From NCBI GenBank assembly GCA_027068695.1, contig JAMOMG010000013.1, positions 1-19,664 on the forward strand: a DNA stretch of 19,664 bases, read 5' to 3'. Within the stretch, counting starts at the first letter, position 1. The number at the start of each line of letters is the position of its first letter. Of the stretch, positions 8,418-17,637 are shown one piece after another. The notes below the pieces were generated by a model. It was not told the DNA's origin. It searched no databases and worked only from the letters and a program-made list of their open reading frames with translations. This DNA is from Flavobacteriaceae bacterium. Its GTDB lineage: Bacteria > Bacteroidota > Bacteroidia > Flavobacteriales > Flavobacteriaceae. The position numbers and the translations under genes are program-made.

Positions 8418-10108
8418 TATCTATAAACTCTGATTATGAATTAACTAACATTGACCATAATTTCAAAATCTCAGCTGGCCCTGGAGCAGGTAAAACGTAT
8501 TGGTTGGTGAACCATATTAAAAACATTTTACATAATTCGAATAAGTTATCGATAACTAGAAAAATTGCTTGTATTACTTATACAAACACAGCTGTTGAAA
8601 CAATTTATAAACGTTTAGGGACGTCATCTACCCAAGTAGAAGTATCTACAATTCATAGTTTTCTATACAAACACATTGTAAAGCCTTATGCTTCATTTAT
8701 TGCTGATCAATATAATTTAGACATTAGTAAGATGGATGGCCATGACGATATTATACTATCAAATTATAGTTTTTTAAATGAATGGAAAAAGAAAACTAAA
8801 CAACAAAGAATACGTGAAGATGATGTGGTTATAAGAGCTTTTAAAGAATTAAGATGGCAAATAAGTAATGGAGATTTAGTGGTTAAAACTCCATACCCAT
8901 TTATGGTTGAAAAATATGCGATAAAAAATGATTCATATTTTGAATACAAAAAAATGGCTTGGGAGAAAGGGGTAATTCATCATGATGATGTTTTATTTTT
9001 TAGTTATCAAATTCTTAAACAATACCCTTATGTAACAACTGTTTTATTAGCAAAATTCCCATTCCTAGTTATAGATGAATTTCAAGATTGTAACCCTATT
9101 CAAATCGAAATATTTAAATCTTTAGGTTTAGTAGGCATAATAACAGGGGTAATAGGCGATCCTTACCAATCAATATACAAATTCCAAGGAGCAGATTATA
9201 CTCAGTTTGATTTTTTTAATTTGCCTCAAATTCAAGAATATCGTTTAAATGAAAACAGAAGAAGTAGTAACGAAATAGTTGACCTACTTAATCATATTAG
9301 AACTGATATTATCCAAATTCCTTATAGAAATATTTCAATTGACAAACCGAAAATTTTAATTGGTGACATGGCGTTAGCATTGAAAATGTGTAAAGCCCTT
9401 TGTAATCAAGAAATGGTTAACTCACTTTCTAGAATTAATATTACTTCAAATGCAATGAAAGCTGAAATTAGTGGGACTAATTTAGATAGTAAACTACTAG
9501 AGAAATTAGTGTCCACAGATAAGCCTAGTTCTGCGAATAAATATCGTAGTAAATTAATTATGTCTTGTGTTAAATCTATTGCTTATGCAAAAGAAGATAA
9601 ATTTAAAGATGCTATAAAAGAATTAGAAAGATTCTTTAATTATAAAATTGATAAAATAAGGGGTAAACGTAAAGCATTAAAATACATAACTATATTATTG
9701 AATGAATATGATAAATATAAAGATAGTTCACTAATAGAATTTTCGGAATTCGTAAGATTGAACTTAGATTCAAATATTACAAAAGTTAGCAGGGGTGGTG
9801 TAAAAGTGTTTTATGAAAGTTATACTTTTAGTCAACTACTCCTCTGTGTCTCAATACCTGAAGATTTGAGTTTGCATAAAACGATACATAAGTCAAAAGG
9901 TGATCAGTTTAAAAATGTGTTGTTAGTCCTAAAGGAGGAAAACGATATTGATTTTTTACTTAAGCCTGATTTAGAAAGAAATGAAGAACATAGAATATAT
10001 TATGTAGCACTGAGCAGAGCTAGAAATAATCTTTTTATTTCAGTACCGTCACTACATAAAAATAAATATAAATTACTTGAGAAGCATTTTAAGATGGAGA
10101 TTTTTTGA
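8408..10108 (+). CDS. UvrD/PcrA-like SF1A helicase (GajB-like)
   Basis: A 566-residue SF1A helicase of the UvrD/Rep kind. The motifs are Walker A AGPGAGKT (23-30), motif Ia CITYTNTAVE, Walker B VIDEFQD (Asp223-Glu224), motif III GDPYQSIYKFQGAD, motif IV LNENRRSSNEI, motif V HKSKGDQF (Gln500) and motif VI YVALSRAR with the arginine finger at about Arg537. It is shorter than UvrD (about 720 residues) and close to GajB (about 490), which lacks some accessory domains. Starting 10 bp inside the OLD gene, it is the expected Gabija partner. In that system GajB is thought to sense DNA ends or nucleotide loss and to work with GajA. Its TGA touches the ATG of the reverse transcriptase gene, with a good GGAG ribosome site at 10096-10099 inside its 3' end. 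The middle of the protein (residues 300-480) is Lys-rich and poorly conserved. Confidence 0.85.
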   Translation: MSIISINSDYELTNIDHNFKISAGPGAGKTYWLVNHIKNILHNSNKLSITRKIACITYTNTAVETIYKRLGTSSTQVEVSTIHSFLYKHIVKPYASFIADQYNLDISKMDGHDDIILSNYSFLNEWKKKTKQQRIREDDVVIRAFKELRWQISNGDLVVKTPYPFMVEKYAIKNDSYFEYKKMAWEKGVIHHDDVLFFSYQILKQYPYVTTVLLAKFPFLVIDEFQDCNPIQIEIFKSLGLVGIITGVIGDPYQSIYKFQGADYTQFDFFNLPQIQEYRLNENRRSSNEIVDLLNHIRTDIIQIPYRNISIDKPKILIGDMALALKMCKALCNQEMVNSLSRINITSNAMKAEISGTNLDSKLLEKLVSTDKPSSANKYRSKLIMSCVKSIAYAKEDKFKDAIKELERFFNYKIDKIRGKRKALKYITILLNEYDKYKDSSLIEFSEFVRLNLDSNITKVSRGGVKVFYESYTFSQLLLCVSIPEDLSLHKTIHKSKGDQFKNVLLVLKEENDIDFLLKPDLERNEEHRIYYVALSRARNNLFISVPSLHKNKYKLLEKHFKMEIF

Positions 10109-13100
10109 ATGGGACTATTAGATAAAAAATACATTGAGCTAAAGCCTACTGATGAATACTTAACTGATAAAGTGATTTTAGCTCAAGCATGGAAAAAATC
10201 GCAAAATTTTATTCGTTCAACAAATTGGTATGCGAATACGTTTGAACTAGAGCAGTCAATTTTAGCTTTGTCAAGCAATCTTGATAATTGGCAGATTGAA
10301 CTTGAAAGTCATGATTATGTTTTGACTCCATTAAGATTAATTCCTGCTCCTAAGTCAACAAAATGGGAATTTGTTAATATATCACTTTTTCCTCCAGTTG
10401 ATAAAAATGGAATGAATTGGCAATGTTTAGAGGAGGCTTCAGCTAATTTAAATCAAAGTTGGCAGCCTGTGGAAGAACAAGTTGTCGATAACAAAACAAA
10501 TACGCCTGTACTTCAAAGGCAGGTACCTGCATTAAGACCCCTGGCACATGTTCCAATAAAAGAGCAAACATACTTTACTGCTTTAATGATGTGTTTAGCA
10601 AATCAAGTGGAAACCATTCAAGGTGATACATCTACTCATTTAGAACAGGTTCATGAAAAAAACATTGTTAATTATGGCAACCGACTATTCTGTCGGTTTA
10701 TGGAAGATGATGCTAAATTTCCATGGGGAAATAGCACTATTTACAGTAAATACTTTACTGATTATCAAAAGTTCTTGGCACGATCTAATCATTTTGCTAA
10801 ACAAGCTATTCAGCAGAAATCAAATAAAGAGCAAGTATTTGAAGTTCAATTAGATTTAAATCGTTTCTATGATTGTATAAATCGACTAAAATTGAATGAA
10901 AAAATAGTTGAACTTATAAAAGGTAATGATGAAGCAGAACTTTGTGGTATTAAAACTCTTCTTAACAAATTTGAAAACTGGGAATGGGATGATGAATCCA
11001 AATCACTGTATAAAAAAGTATGTCAAAAAGATAGTGAAAAAGCTCCTTTAGGAATACCTCAGGGGTTAGTGGCTGGAGGCTTTTTAGCTAATATATACTT
11101 GCTTGATTTTGATACTAAAATATCTTTTTTAATTAATAACTGTATAAAAGAAAAGCATCTAATAGTAGATTATTCTCGTTATGTTGATGACATGCGTTTG
11201 GTTATTGTTACTGAATCACAAAAACTAGAATTAAAGCAAGACATTGTTGAGTATTTCAACGCAATTTTAAATGAAATTGGTTTATCGTTAAATGATGATA
11301 AAACTAAAGTTGAACTCTTCCAAACTAAAAAAACAGGTATATCTCTCAAGCTTAAATCAATTCAAGGAAAAGTTAGTGGTCCAATTTCCAATCAAGAAAT
11401 TGACGAACAGCTAGGGCATTTAGAGGGGTTAATCAATCTAGCAGATTACATACGTACTATACCTAAAAATGAAATAGGCAATAACCCATTGTCACTTATT
11501 GAAGCACCTAATCATGATGTCCGTGAAGACACATTAATTAGATTTGCAGCCAATAAAATACATAATTTATTAAACCAAAAAAGAAATTTTTATACTCAGG
11601 AATTAGATGAGAATGGAAATTTCGAATCTGGTAGTTGGGACTATTTACAAGAGCGAATGGCTCGCAAGTTTATTGGGTGCTGGACAAAGGATCCATCTCT
11701 AGTCTTGCTCTTAAAAAAAGGCATTGAACTATTTCCAGATACATATATTTTAAAGTCAATTATTTCACAATTTAAATTTGTAATTAATCGTGATGATCTA
11801 AAACAAAGATACTTAATTGAATATTGTTTATGTGAAATTTTTAGACATAGTGCTACGGTTATTCAAAATAAACCTATCAAGGCTTTTCCTTCTCATTCAA
11901 ATAAAGAAGAGTATTTTGAATATTTACAATGTTTAGCAATTGAGATATTGGAAGCCGATAAAAAATATTCTTTAAATGTTAGGGAGCAAGCCAGATTTTT
12001 ACTTTTGGTTAGAAATGATTCTTTGTTGTCATATGAGGATAAAGAAGACGATAACTTCAATATAGTTATGAAATTTATGAAAGGATACCGTTCGATTGCT
12101 AACGATATGTCACATCAGGCTTTCATTTTTAATGCTCTTATTGCATATCAATTTGCGCAATCTCCAAAAGCTGTAATAAGATCTATTTCTAGTTTTTTTG
12201 AAAAAATCAGTAAAAAGAAAGTTAGTAAAAAAAATAGTATTTCGTTAAACAGGGATAATTTGTCAGACTTGTTAAATAATTTGGCTATAGAATCAGATTT
12301 TTTGATTGCTGAGTTGTTGAGCTATGCAAATAAGAACGACTTAAAATGGCATAAAGAGCATACTATTGCTATCAATAAATTAGGTTTAAATCAAAAGCGA
12401 GTTAAAGTCGATGTTAAGCTTAGTAAGAACTATTACTCTCTTTTAGGCGTAATTAAACATAGCGAGAATCCATTTTCACATGAGAATGCAGTGCTTGGAT
12501 TACTTAAAGAATGTTTAAAAAATCATGATTTCGAAAAAGCTATAGATTTAGCAAACTCCAAGATTAATTGTTCTAATTGGGGTGCTATTCAAAGCTTGTC
12601 CCAGGAAATTAATATTAAAATAGAACCTGATGCTAAACCATTATTTGGAGTGCCTGATTGGGTACTTAAAGAGCATAAACCTCTATACCATATTGGTATG
12701 TTTATTCGATCGTGTTTGACTGGTTCAATTGATTGGTCAAATTCATTGGGCAAAGGACAAAGGAAAGTCCCTGGTATTAAATCAGGCTTTGTTAAACGTC
12801 AGTTTGGCATAATGCATTCACCGGAATCTATAATTGGAGAGCATGCACCAATGAGTAGCTGGTTATCTAATCTTTTGTTTCATCTTTTACAATGGCCTGG
12901 TTTACAGCTTTATAATTTTGAAGTGAGTTTGCCTAAGATATGGAGCTTAAAATCCCTTATTCAATTAGTTGACCAACGCATTGATTTCCAAAAAAGCATG
13001 TATTGTCGATTATCAAATATCCCGGGATATGTGGAGAAAGTTAACTTAAAATGGGATAAAGATAAACGTGATCTAGATGTAATATTGGTTCAATCTTTGT

Positions 13101-13921
13101 TACCACAAAAAAAAGACTTTACAGAACATGGTTTAATGTTGAATACGCCAGAATATAAGGTGAAACATAGAAGGCACATCGCTTCTGTTGCAGAATTAAT
13201 TCTCCACAAAAAATACAGTCATGAAACCTTACTTTCTGAAAGAAAGGGTAAAATAGATCTTATTATTTTTCCTGAGCTAGCTGTTAACTCTGATGATATA
13301 GATATATTGAAACGTCTTTCTGATAAGACCGGTGCCATAATATTTGCTGGCCTAAATTTTACTCAAGTACATAACATTGATGGTCCAAACAATGTTGCAA
13401 AATGGATTATTCCAAATAAAAAAACAAGTGGAAGGACTTTCATTGAGCGTTTACAAGGCAAGCATCATATGATGAAAGATGAGAAATCTCATATTAAACC
13501 ATGGAGACCATATCAGTTATTTATTGAGTTAATGCATCCAAACTTTGAAAAAGAACAGGGCTTTCGCTTAACTGGTTCAATATGTTTTGATTCTACTGAT
13601 ATAAATATGAGTGCAGATTTGAAAGGAAAATCGAACGCCTACTTAATTCCATCTTTAAATATGGATGTAAATACATTTGATTCAATGGTGGATGCTCTAT
13701 ATTATCACATGTATCAGCATGTGATTCTAGTAAACACTGGTGAGTTCGGTGGTTCAGTAGCAAAAGCACCATATAAAAAGAGGCATGAAAAGTTAATTAC
13801 TCATGTACATGGAGCGCAACAAGTATCAATATCTAGTTTTAAAATGAATATGTTTGATTTCAGAGATATAAGTTTATCGTATTGTAGTGGTAAAGAAATA
13901 AAAACAAAACCAGCAGGTTAA
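10109..13921 (+). CDS. Reverse transcriptase-nitrilase fusion (UG1 / DRT type 1-like)
   Basis: A 1270-residue defence-associated reverse transcriptase. The polymerase occupies about residues 140-440: a fingers region with ALRPLAHVPIKEQTYF, motif A QLDLNRFYDCI (Asp249), motif B PLGIPQG (317-319) and the catalytic YVDD (358-361), then thumb-like DKTKVELF. The C-terminus (about 1025-1255) is a carbon-nitrogen hydrolase (nitrilase) fold with a plausible triad: Glu1056 in FPELAV, Lys1118 in GKHHMMKDE and Cys1159 in GSICFDST. The 500 residues between are mainly helical and match nothing I recognise. An RT fused to a C-terminal nitrilase is the hallmark of unknown-group 1 RTs, reported as DRT type 1 anti-phage systems. 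The start is fixed by the TGAATG junction with the helicase gene. Its substrate and product are unknown; the intact YVDD and nitrilase Cys suggest both enzymes are active. It is a UG/Abi-type RT rather than a retron or group II intron RT. Confidence 0.88.
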   Translation: MGLLDKKYIELKPTDEYLTDKVILAQAWKKSQNFIRSTNWYANTFELEQSILALSSNLDNWQIELESHDYVLTPLRLIPAPKSTKWEFVNISLFPPVDKNGMNWQCLEEASANLNQSWQPVEEQVVDNKTNTPVLQRQVPALRPLAHVPIKEQTYFTALMMCLANQVETIQGDTSTHLEQVHEKNIVNYGNRLFCRFMEDDAKFPWGNSTIYSKYFTDYQKFLARSNHFAKQAIQQKSNKEQVFEVQLDLNRFYDCINRLKLNEKIVELIKGNDEAELCGIKTLLNKFENWEWDDESKSLYKKVCQKDSEKAPLGIPQGLVAGGFLANIYLLDFDTKISFLINNCIKEKHLIVDYSRYVDDMRLVIVTESQKLELKQDIVEYFNAILNEIGLSLNDDKTKVELFQTKKTGISLKLKSIQGKVSGPISNQEIDEQLGHLEGLINLADYIRTIPKNEIGNNPLSLIEAPNHDVREDTLIRFAANKIHNLLNQKRNFYTQELDENGNFESGSWDYLQERMARKFIGCWTKDPSLVLLLKKGIELFPDTYILKSIISQFKFVINRDDLKQRYLIEYCLCEIFRHSATVIQNKPIKAFPSHSNKEEYFEYLQCLAIEILEADKKYSLNVREQARFLLLVRNDSLLSYEDKEDDNFNIVMKFMKGYRSIANDMSHQAFIFNALIAYQFAQSPKAVIRSISSFFEKISKKKVSKKNSISLNRDNLSDLLNNLAIESDFLIAELLSYANKNDLKWHKEHTIAINKLGLNQKRVKVDVKLSKNYYSLLGVIKHSENPFSHENAVLGLLKECLKNHDFEKAIDLANSKINCSNWGAIQSLSQEINIKIEPDAKPLFGVPDWVLKEHKPLYHIGMFIRSCLTGSIDWSNSLGKGQRKVPGIKSGFVKRQFGIMHSPESIIGEHAPMSSWLSNLLFHLLQWPGLQLYNFEVSLPKIWSLKSLIQLVDQRIDFQKSMYCRLSNIPGYVEKVNLKWDKDKRDLDVILVQSLLPQKKDFTEHGLMLNTPEYKVKHRRHIASVAELILHKKYSHETLLSERKGKIDLIIFPELAVNSDDIDILKRLSDKTGAIIFAGLNFTQVHNIDGPNNVAKWIIPNKKTSGRTFIERLQGKHHMMKDEKSHIKPWRPYQLFIELMHPNFEKEQGFRLTGSICFDSTDINMSADLKGKSNAYLIPSLNMDVNTFDSMVDALYYHMYQHVILVNTGEFGGSVAKAPYKKRHEKLITHVHGAQQVSISSFKMNMFDFRDISLSYCSGKEIKTKPAG

Positions 13922-14081
13922 TAATTAGACAAATCTAAAGAAATTTATAAGACCAAACAACGAAAAAATATGCGTCATTGACTAAATGAAATATATGGTA
14001 GTCAAATTAAGAGCATAGTTATTTAACTAATCACTGGATAGCCGTGTTTTCAATGATCACTGCAACAATTACTTTATCTAA

Positions 14082-14115
14082 AAATAATTATTAATTTGTC
14101 TATAGATAATTATTT
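14082..14115. promoter_or_regulatory. AT-rich inverted repeat upstream of the UPF1-like helicase, possible operator
   Basis: AAATAATTAT (14082-14091) and ATAATTATTT (14106-14115) form a perfect 10-bp inverted repeat around 14 bp, with further partial symmetry (TCTAAA/TTTAGA) outside. It lies in the gap before the helicase gene, where a promoter is expected, and could bind a dimeric regulator. No strong -35/-10 pair is visible, and such AT palindromes also occur by chance in DNA of this composition. The rest of the 13922-14195 gap shows no gene or clear terminator. Confidence 0.3.
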
Positions 14116-14195
14116 AGAAAATCAAATATGTTACGATGGCATTAAGGCTCCTACTAATAATTATTAACGACACAATTCAACGTTGTGAACATCCT

Positions 14196-17100
14196 ATGAC
14201 TAGAATAAAAAATATTACAAAATACTTCCGACAGTCCATTATTGATTCTGAAAGATTAAGCCCTGCTGATAAAGACTTATTACCAATTCTTGGTATACAA
14301 AAAGAGGTTCAAAAATCTACAGATTATGAGAATATACCTATTGAGTCTTGGCTTACTGGAAGGGTTGACCCATCGCTGGCAAAAAAAATAGTACAAAGTA
14401 AACAGATAAAAAACAAGCCTCCTTTGAGGGAAGTGGAGATTGTCATCTTTCCACGAGTAGATTTATTAAAAAGTGATGGTGGTGCTATAACTCAATCTAA
14501 ACGTAGAGTGTTATTACCTTTAGTTGTTTTTGTAAATTTAACAATTGATGGTGAGTTAAAGCCATCTAAGAAGGCACCATGGATACCTCGTGAATGGCTA
14601 TCTCCAAATAACAGAAATAGAGATGGAATTGGGGAATTTTCAAATGTAGATAAATATATCACGCATAACCCTTTTGAAAATGTAGACACATGGGAACAAT
14701 TAATTAAGTATAGTACTTCTTTATTAAGTATGGTTACAGGAAAACCATGTACCAATCAACCTGATTCTGAAGAAGAGCTTATATCTATATATGATTTAAA
14801 GCTACATTCAGATTTTGAATTAAGTCAATTCTGTTTGTTACAAATAACACCACCAATTGTTGGTGCTAAAGCTAAAATTCTTAAGGTTTTAGATCTATTA
14901 ATTGGAAAAGATACATTTCCAAGACTTTATCAAAGCTATTGTAGTGAGATTTCTCCAAAACTTGTTTCATATAAAAATATGGAAAACAATATTAATATAG
15001 CAAAAAATCATATTGCACAAATGACTGGTGAATTTCCGCTTTCCCCAAATCAAAGGAATTCTTTACATCACTTCATAGCACAAAAAAATGGAGAAATTCT
15101 TACTATCAATGGACCGCCTGGCACAGGGAAGACCACCTTGTTGCTCTCAGTGGTTGCCAACCTATGGACACAAGCTGCACTTGATGAAGCCGAAGCTCCA
15201 TTGATAGTAGCAACATCAAACAATAATCAGGCAGTAACAAATATTCTTGAAAGCTTTGCAAAAATTGATGAAGATGGTTTAGACTCGAAATTAAAAGGAA
15301 GATGGATTCCTGAAGTTGATAGCTATGGTCTTTATTGTTGTGCCGGAAGTAAAGCTAATGATAAAAATAACTACATGTATAACGGCCCAAAAGATGAAGG
15401 CCGTATGAAAAAATTTCAAACTCAAGAATATGTTGATTCAGCGAGTTCAGAATTTTTAAAAAAAGCAACTTCTTGGCACCATAGCCCTGTTGAATCCATT
15501 AAGGACGCTAAAGAAAGTCTGTTAAAATCATTGAAGTCTACAAAAAAAGAAATTGCGAAAGGAATTGATAAACTATTAATGTTTTTAGATAAGCATGATT
15601 ACATAGTATCAAAATATGGAAACATAGAATCACTTAATAAATCACATGTTCATATAGAATGCACTGTTGAGTCAACAAAAAAGGATCTAGCATTAGTTAA
15701 ATCACAATTAAAAGAATTCTATTTATTGTGGGAAAATAGGAGTTTATTAATTCAATTACTAATGTGGATACCTCCAATAAGAAAACAAGAATATCATAAG
15801 AATAGACGTTTGATGCTTGATTGGGATGTTGATTGTATTCAATTTGATGATGACTATATTGAAGTATTATTCCTTAAAAAGATTGAACAACTTAAAAGCA
15901 ATATTTCTGACAATGAAAATAAGTTAAGAGTTACTCTTAAACTTCTTAATGAATACCAAAAAGCAGAGTTCGCATTAATTACCTGGATTGAAAAGCATCA
16001 ACCTTCAAATTTAAATTCAAGTTCTTTCATTGATGCCGTTAATGAAATCAATGACCGGGTGTTACGATTTAAAATGTTTAAAATTGCAACTCACTATTGG
16101 GAAGCACGTTGGTTAATTGAAATAAAGGAATTTTTAGATGCAAATGATTCTGATAAGAAATCAGTAATAAAAGTAAAAAGAAAACTAAGAAGATTCTCAA
16201 AGATTACACCATGCTTTGTTTCAACATTTTATATGGTTCCATCTACATTCTTGGCGGGAAGCTATACAGATAATGTGTGGAAAGACATTCCATTGTTTAA
16301 TGAAATTGATCTTCTTATTGTTGATGAAGCTGGCCAAGCACTTCCTGAAGTATCATCTGCAAGTTTTTCATTAGCTAAACGCGCACTAATAGTTGGTGAT
16401 ACCGATCAAATTGAGCCTGTTTGGTCAATACCAGCTAGTATTGATCGATTAAATCTTCAATTGTTTCAGTTAATGAATAGTGAAGAAGAATACCAAAAAT
16501 GGTTAGATAGTGGTTTACTTGCAAGTAGCGGGAATGTAATGAAAGTATCACAAAGGCAATGCCTCTACCATCAGTTTGAAGAGCTACAAAGAGGTTTATA
16601 TCTAACGGAACATAGAAGGTGTTTTGATGAAATTATCGAATACTGCAATAAATTAGTATACAAAGGTATTTTAGATTCTAAGAGAGGGAGCCCTAAATCT
16701 GAAGTTCCTTGGGGTACTATGTCAATGGTTCCTGTTTATGGCCCATCAAAATCATATGGTGGTAGCAGGGGTAATGAAAATGAAGCCACTGAAATTGCTA
16801 GTTGGTTACTACAAGAAAAGAATGTAATTCTAGATTATGCAAAGGAAAATAACCCTAAATGGGTTAATAAAACAGATGAAGAAATTTTCAGCCTTTCAGT
16901 TGGTGTAATAACTCCTTTCAAAAAACAAGCTAATCTAATTCACAATGAACTTAGAAAACAAAACATTCAAAAGATAACTGTTGGTACGGTTCATAGCCTT
17001 CAGGGTGATGAAAGGCTAATTGTGCTATTTTCTAGCGTTTATGGGGAGAATGATAAAGACAGTGGTAAATTCTATGATTTTTCACACAACATGCTTAATG

Positions 17101-17216
17101 TTGCTGTATCACGAGCGAAAGATTCTTTTATAGTATTCGGGCATCCCGATATCTTCGGAATGGCAAATAAAGGGAATCCTTCTGGCATGTTGAGGTTGAG
17201 TTTATCAACCCTTTAA
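14196..17216 (+). CDS. UPF1/DNA2-like SF1 helicase
   Basis: A large SF1B helicase of the UPF1/DNA2/SMUBP type. From the ATG at 14196 (1006 residues) the motor motifs are Walker A NGPPGTGKTT (305-314), Walker B IVDEAGQALPE (Asp710-Glu711), motif III GDTDQIEP, motif IV EHRRCFDEI, motif V GTVHSLQGDE (Gln936) and motif VI NVAVSRAK (Arg973). About 250 residues (400-680) with coiled-coil-like stretches sit between motifs Ia and II. Residues 1-280 have no recognised domain, and no C-terminal nuclease is seen. An upstream ATG at 14136 adds 20 residues with no ribosome site. I prefer 14196 because MTRIKNITKYFRQSIID reads as a natural N-terminus, but that site too lacks a clear ribosome binding site. 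Similar helicases occur in several defence systems. Same strand as the RT operon but 274 bp away, so it is either a fourth component or an independent cargo gene. Confidence 0.8.
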   Translation: MTRIKNITKYFRQSIIDSERLSPADKDLLPILGIQKEVQKSTDYENIPIESWLTGRVDPSLAKKIVQSKQIKNKPPLREVEIVIFPRVDLLKSDGGAITQSKRRVLLPLVVFVNLTIDGELKPSKKAPWIPREWLSPNNRNRDGIGEFSNVDKYITHNPFENVDTWEQLIKYSTSLLSMVTGKPCTNQPDSEEELISIYDLKLHSDFELSQFCLLQITPPIVGAKAKILKVLDLLIGKDTFPRLYQSYCSEISPKLVSYKNMENNINIAKNHIAQMTGEFPLSPNQRNSLHHFIAQKNGEILTINGPPGTGKTTLLLSVVANLWTQAALDEAEAPLIVATSNNNQAVTNILESFAKIDEDGLDSKLKGRWIPEVDSYGLYCCAGSKANDKNNYMYNGPKDEGRMKKFQTQEYVDSASSEFLKKATSWHHSPVESIKDAKESLLKSLKSTKKEIAKGIDKLLMFLDKHDYIVSKYGNIESLNKSHVHIECTVESTKKDLALVKSQLKEFYLLWENRSLLIQLLMWIPPIRKQEYHKNRRLMLDWDVDCIQFDDDYIEVLFLKKIEQLKSNISDNENKLRVTLKLLNEYQKAEFALITWIEKHQPSNLNSSSFIDAVNEINDRVLRFKMFKIATHYWEARWLIEIKEFLDANDSDKKSVIKVKRKLRRFSKITPCFVSTFYMVPSTFLAGSYTDNVWKDIPLFNEIDLLIVDEAGQALPEVSSASFSLAKRALIVGDTDQIEPVWSIPASIDRLNLQLFQLMNSEEEYQKWLDSGLLASSGNVMKVSQRQCLYHQFEELQRGLYLTEHRRCFDEIIEYCNKLVYKGILDSKRGSPKSEVPWGTMSMVPVYGPSKSYGGSRGNENEATEIASWLLQEKNVILDYAKENNPKWVNKTDEEIFSLSVGVITPFKKQANLIHNELRKQNIQKITVGTVHSLQGDERLIVLFSSVYGENDKDSGKFYDFSHNMLNVAVSRAKDSFIVFGHPDIFGMANKGNPSGMLRLSLSTL

Positions 17217-17363
17217 AGTCAAAGTAACAAGTAAGGCAGACCATATGATTAACAAATTAAGTCATATAGATGCTGTGCTGCAATATACTGCTAGTACAAA
17301 AAACATACTTGAATGACACTGTTCAGGACATGAATGTTTCACATGTTCCACCCCAATAGTAAT

Positions 17364-17380
17364 AATGACCTTGAGTCATT
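17364..17380 (+). terminator. Weak intrinsic terminator candidate downstream of the UPF1-like helicase
   Basis: AATGAC (17364-17369) pairs with GTCATT (17375-17380) around a 5-base loop, followed by a T-rich run broken by GTGG (TTATGTGGTTTTATATTTT). It is the first stem with T-rich DNA after the helicase stop. The low G+C stem makes its efficiency doubtful. Confidence 0.3.
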
Positions 17381-17449
17381 TTATGTGGTTTTATATTTTA
17401 AATGAAGTGTTGAAATTCTTGAAACCACAATCTGTTGTCAACACCAACC

Positions 17450-17464
17450 CCTAATGAGATTAGG
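17450..17464. repeat. Short perfect inverted repeat CCTAAT-gag-ATTAGG
   Basis: A 6-bp perfect stem with a 3-base loop, in the gene-free interval behind the helicase. It has no T-run, so it is unlikely to be a terminator. It could be a protein site or part of a transposable end. Confidence 0.3.
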
Positions 17465-17554
17465 CGTACTGATAAAAAATCATCATCAATTTTCTCACTT
17501 TTGATTTAATATAATTATTGAATAATACCCATTGTTAACAACATTTACTTAATT

Positions 17555-17573
17555 GAGGTGTTGAATACACCTC
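17555..17573. repeat. Perfect 7-bp hairpin GAGGTGT-tgaat-ACACCTC
   Basis: GAGGTGT (17555-17561) pairs exactly with ACACCTC (17567-17573) around a 5-base loop. It lacks a T-run on either strand. Its position between the helicase and the small RNA candidate suggests an operator or element-end structure, but no role can be assigned. Confidence 0.35.
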
Positions 17574-17637
17574 ATCAGGTAAATTGAAAAGTCATTTTTG
17601 CTGCATTTAAAAAATAAAAATGTAGGCTAGAAATAAC

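Larger units (their letters stand above)
17217..17637. other. Non-coding, hairpin-rich interval after the helicase
   Basis: I find no supported gene here. The interval holds several perfect inverted repeats, listed separately, and a TTGTTAACAA palindrome at 17532-17541. Only very short open frames occur, for example 23 codons from the ATG at 17245. The dense small repeats and lack of genes fit the end region of a mobile element, but no boundary or target duplication can be shown. Confidence 0.4.

Noticed and set aside
7493..8949. Minus-strand frames at 7493-7732, 7946-8257 and 8764-8949
   Set aside because: All overlap the OLD and UvrD-like genes, whose motifs fix the real frame.
10109..13921. 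Group II intron or retron origin for the reverse transcriptase
   Set aside because: There is no intron RNA domain V-like sequence or maturase domain nearby, the gene is fused to a nitrilase, and it is coupled to a defence operon.
13922..13940. Terminator after the RT gene (TTAGA-caaa-TCTAA)
   Set aside because: The stem is only 5 bp of mostly A/T and has no following T-run.
14492..14755. 87-codon minus-strand frame in the UPF1-like helicase
   Set aside because: It is inside the coding region of the helicase and has no product features.
17245..17316. 23-codon plus-strand frame after the helicase
   Set aside because: It has a weak ribosome site and no hydrophobic, toxin-like or conserved pattern; it is likely chance.
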